NCBI GenBank assembly: GCA_015680685.1
Contig: MNCI01011103.1
Location: 234,724-298,723 of the forward strand
Origin: Gnetum montanum
Lineage: Eukaryota > Streptophyta > Gnetopsida > Gnetales > Gnetaceae
Direction: 5' to 3'
DNA length: 64,000 nucleotides
Shown here: positions 60,332 through 64,000 of the stretch, piece by piece
How the letters are laid out: each line of letters starts with the position of its first letter
Position numbering within the stretch: the first letter of the stretch is position 1
The notes under the pieces: generated by a model
Told to the model about the DNA's origin: nothing
Seen by the model: only the letters and a program-made list of their open reading frames with translations
Database searches by the model: none
Made by a program: the position numbers and the translations under genes

Positions 60332-61672
60332 TCAAAACACCACAAAATTTTATATGTTATAGTCAATTTTCATCATGTAGCTTTCACCCCATGAAACCTA
60401 AGGTAAAACTTCATTGTAAATGTGAAGATTTTAATCCATAGAATGCAATCTCACATATCTCATACTTTTGGGATTGAAAAATGCCATATAAGTGGTCAAT
60501 TCCTTATTCCCTAAGTGAAAAACGTCATCTAGTGTTTATATTTGGGCTTGGGAAGTCAAAAATGCCTTTTGGAATGCCAAAAGTGGCAATTTGATGGGTT
60601 TTGTGGGGGGTATATTTTTCAATGCTAGAAACAATTGTAGGAGATAAATCTTACCTACCCTCAACATGGAAGAGTAGGNATTTCAACACTCCATGCACTC
60701 TAATGTTGACCAACGACTCTAGCAAGGATGGCAGAAGGCTCAATGTGGAAGATCTATGTTTAGCATAGAAGGTGTTCCCTTGTTACTATTTATAGTAAAT
60801 GGAATGGGTATGGGTGAAAGGAACTTACCATATATAGTAACCCTCCAAATTTGGACACCCATCTCACCTACACAAGAACGAAATTTGCAGCAACTTGGTA
60901 GCCAATTTGCAGCCATTATGAAATCAAATTACAACCATTTTACAGCACCATTCATGGCCTAAACCCTATAAAAACTAACCTCAAACATCATTTAGGGATT
61001 CAACAATTTATCAACACAATTCAATAATTGTTTCTCAAGGTTTCACACTTTTGCAATCCTATACTATTCTCCTAAACCTATCATGGAAACCCTATGACCT
61101 TGTGACCTTATAATCCCCTTTGGGATTTTTGAATTTTCAAGCCCCATGCTACACTCTTGGGATTTCCAACTCCCAACGTAGAGCACTTGGCTAGCTTGTA
61201 TTCTTCACACTTCTCAACCCCCATCATAGCCAACATTGTAGATGTAAAGTAGTAGCACCGAAGGCTCGATAACATTGGGAGTGGTAGGACATCTAGCTCA
61301 TGGAGTTGACTATGTTAACTTCAATAGACCTTGAACCCTTGTCCAAAAGAACCCCCTTTCTATCCACTCAACTTCCATTTATGCACATTTCTCTAACTTA
61401 TTCTTTATTCTTTCTCAATAAAGTCTTAAGTTCTAGGTTTTGTGTGCAAAATATATTCATTTATTTTTTGTGCATTATTCAAATCTATTATCAGTTTCAA
61501 CATTCTATTTTTATTACCTTGTTTTGCATTTTGTAAGTCCCTAATTGATCTGCCAAATTGGCCAAGGCACTCTAGATCGCATTTTTTCTAGAGGCCTTGG
61601 GAATTCATGGGTTGAGGACTGCTACACCAGATCTCTCTGTCTTTCCAGCAATCGATTTTTCCAATTATAACA
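60332..61672 (+). mobile_element. 3' LTR of the giant Tat/Ogre-like element
   Basis: About 1.34 kb, homologous to 39707-41215. It starts TCAAAACACC (TG lost) and ends ATAACA, followed by target copy ATAGT. An N at 60679 marks a short missing piece relative to the other LTR. Confidence 0.85.
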
Positions 61673-63960
61673 ATAGTCTACTACATTTAACCAAGGGAAA
61701 TTCATACCATATATGACAAAACTCCATAGCACTAATGTCCCTATCAATTGTAGCATCCATCATGAGTCTTTTGTATGGATTCATTACAATTGTCCCTCTT
61801 TTACATTGTGTATGACACTGAACAAAATTTAAAAGCTCATCATAATTGATATTAAGATCCATGAAATACAGTTGATGACTTTTAATCTCATATGAATGCT
61901 TAAGATTATTAATACATTGCATCTACAAATGATAGAATTGTAAAATATTAATGGTTGTTTCAAATTACTTCAATATTTTTTAAAAAGTTAAGAGTAACCA
62001 AATAGTAGGTCTAAAATTCCAAATAACTTACATCAATGAATATTCCATTTTGATTAAATTAGGTATTCCATGCATTTGTTATTGTATCAAAAAACTATTT
62101 TTGTCTTTTTAACTACTTTGAGATCATTCCAATCAAGGTCTTCTAAGTTTGGAGCTCTCTTGATCTAAAGAAAGCTATGAACATGAGATGATCCCCTATG
62201 CTACTACTCATATCTTTTCTAATAATCAACTACATTGAACTCCTAAAATAATATATTTTCTCAAAATTCCTTATGTTGAAGATGCATAAACTAAGCAATT
62301 ATATGTGAATTCTTATTAATATTCTTCATTCTCTGATCCCTTATTGCAGAAGCATTTTCTAGTGGTTCTTGAGGCATTACATTATGTAGGTGTGGCCAAT
62401 AACTATTAGCTATACTTAAAGTAAAAAAAAATAGTTTGTGTACCCAATTCATTTATCAAATCAAATAATTATGCTTTGAATTTTCTCTAGTAGGAAGGTG
62501 TTTCATGTATTGTAGTTCGAAATCTCATCAAATTATCAATATAATTATTTATCAGTGCATTATGTAGTCCTTTCTGTAATTCTTGAATTGTTGACGATGC
62601 TTCGAAAATATTTTTTTTGAAGAATAATAACCTTGATTTCAATGCATGATGTCTTGTTATCATGTTGTAAATCTTGTATCTAAATATGAAATTAATATAG
62701 AATTAGTTCATACATTTTAAAAAACATTAATACTATCTAGTAATGTGAATGAATAATAGTTGTGATACCTAAATATTTTTGTGCCATCCAAATCTACCTT
62801 CCTTGTATTGAATTAGATGTTTAGCATATTCAAGGAACATGACATCCTTGGATATTTTTGTAAGGAAGTTATATTTTTACATGGAAATAACATTGGAAAT
62901 GATATTGGAAGCATTCCAACTATGTTGAACTCATTGATGGATGACTTTGAAAGTGATGTCCATTGTGGATTATCTAACTTTCAACATTTGGAATTTCTAA
63001 CAAAGCTCTTACCAAATCTAGTTCCTTTTCCAAAATAACTAGTCTTGATGCTACAGATGATGTGTGTCTAATAATATTTTTCTCCTTTAATTTAACCAAG
63101 GAATATTAAACTACAACTTCATATGGCCATCCCCCTCAAATAGTCTAATATAATAAATCCTTTCAAAGACATTAACATCTTCTATATCACTAACATTGTA
63201 GAAAGCATGATAGTCTATTTCAATATCCTAGTAGAAAGGATCATTTTATTTCTTTTACAATAACACAACATACACATTTTTTTTCTTTATGAAAAAGTTA
63301 TAGGTAGATCCAATTTAATTAGTTTTTCTTAGTACTAACATTAGAATCTTATGAATCTTCAGAAAAAGTCTAGTTGTAATTTCAGATACATTTTGCAAAA
63401 AGCTAATGATATTGCAGTTGACCTCATATAGCATGTGTAACTTGTAATATAGTGTTAATTCTTGCTATACACATTTCCTCAACTTCTAACAATCTAGACA
63501 AGACTGATAGTTGCGATTCTGGATAATATTATTATCGACAAAAAAGTGTTTAATGTCTTCATCATCTTGATTCAAGAGTCTCATTTCTTTTCTTCCTAAA
63601 TACCTTGAACATGTTGGACTAGACCTTTCTACAAGCATCATACAAATACTTAAAAAGCTTTCATTGCAAATATCACATGATCAAGGAACACCAAAATTAG
63701 TAAGTACACTCGAAAATCTTGTAATTACATGCATGAATTATGCATTTGATTGATGAAGATATGGATAAGATACATGATTATTCATATGTTAAAACTGTAC
63801 ATGTTGATACATTGTATTTGAATTATCATGTTTTTGATGTTTCATTCATAATTATGGTTAAGCCTATTCCTAATTAAGTCTTACAACTAAATCTAACATC
63901 TTTGCCACTTCTACTTTTCCTTTTGTTGCCTAAAATATTGTTGTCTATCATGACCTTGTG
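61673..63960 (-). pseudogene. Helitron Rep/helicase gene, N-terminal part
   Basis: Minus-strand upstream half of the gene continued at 39706. Visible are INEFNIVGMLPISFPMLFPC (about 62880-62940), FFTLSIANSYWPHLHNVMPQ (about 62380-62430) and an NINKNSHIIAYFMH phrase, all typical of the Helitron-like N-terminal/Rep region. RLMMDATIDRDISAMEFCHI follows, then FPLVKCSR, where the giant element cuts in. The HUH nuclease motif and Tyr residues that nick DNA are not recognisable, so the Rep core is deleted or decayed. Plus-strand frame 62817-63038 is a shadow. The 5' end lies beyond or near the window edge. Confidence 0.75.
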
Positions 63961-64000
63961 CACGTACTTATTCTATGTTTTTAACCTATATTGTATTATG

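Larger units (their letters stand above)
39707..61672 (+). mobile_element. Giant Tat/Ogre-like LTR retrotransposon, about 22 kb
   Basis: Plus-strand Ty3/gypsy element with LTRs at 39707-41215 and 60332-61672, gag, protease, RT, RNase H, a second archaeal-type RNase H and integrase in order. The second RNase H is the hallmark of the Tat clade, which includes the very large Ogre elements. About 11 kb between protease and RT contains an opposite-strand spliced gene and tandem arrays. It inserted into a Helitron helicase gene, whose reading frame is continuous across the two flanks if one 5-bp target copy is ignored. Confidence 0.85.

Noticed and set aside
62817-63038. 73-codon plus-strand frame.
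   Set aside because: It is the reverse shadow of the Helitron segment containing GMLPISFPMLFP.

Overview
This window looks like intergenic DNA of a large-genome seed plant, most likely a gymnosperm such as a conifer. That placement is inference; no taxon-specific marker is visible. It is AT-rich, and almost everything recognisable is a decayed transposable element, often nested in another. No intact host gene is supported. Coding remnants are riddled with TAA/TAG stops that fall mostly where family alignments expect Gln or Trp, as expected from C-to-T decay of methylated transposons.

Layout. 1-1067: plus-strand Ty3/gypsy RNase H-integrase fragment, open at the window edge. 1190-17043: two minus-strand Athila-like Ty3/gypsy elements joined head to tail and sharing one LTR (8514-9659). 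The right one supplies RT, RNase H, integrase and an extra downstream ORF. The left one supplies PBS, gag, protease and its own copy of the extra ORF, but has lost RT to integrase. 17050-24180: LINE ORF1 fragments, a GC-richer island (18390-19310), an LTR-like block with a TATA box, a 576-base assembly gap and a tRNA-derived SINE. 25135-36074: a minus-strand Ty1/copia element with about 1.09 kb LTRs, PBS, PPT and a gag remnant but no visible pol. It is split by a 5.4 kb plus-strand LTR element (27273-32679; TSD ATCTT), which lacks gag-pol and instead carries an intronless CCR4-type deadenylase copy and a 5S rRNA-like sequence.

36488-63960: a LINE RT scrap and a minus-strand Helitron whose replication/helicase gene is cut in two by a giant plus-strand LTR retrotransposon (39707-61672, about 22 kb). 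The dual RNase H places the giant element in the Tat/Ogre group. Between its protease and RT lies about 11 kb holding (i) an opposite-strand gene that I could model as eight exons, ATG at 52341 to stop at 46761, about 1,040 codons, with reading phase preserved across the introns, and (ii) a tandem array of about 190-bp units (about 52780-56340) built around a CCATGCTAG/CTAGCATGG palindrome.

The most interesting items are the antisense spliced gene in the giant element, the captured deadenylase in the gag-pol-less element, and the satellite-like array. Several short exact duplications sit against single N bases and are probably assembly artefacts.
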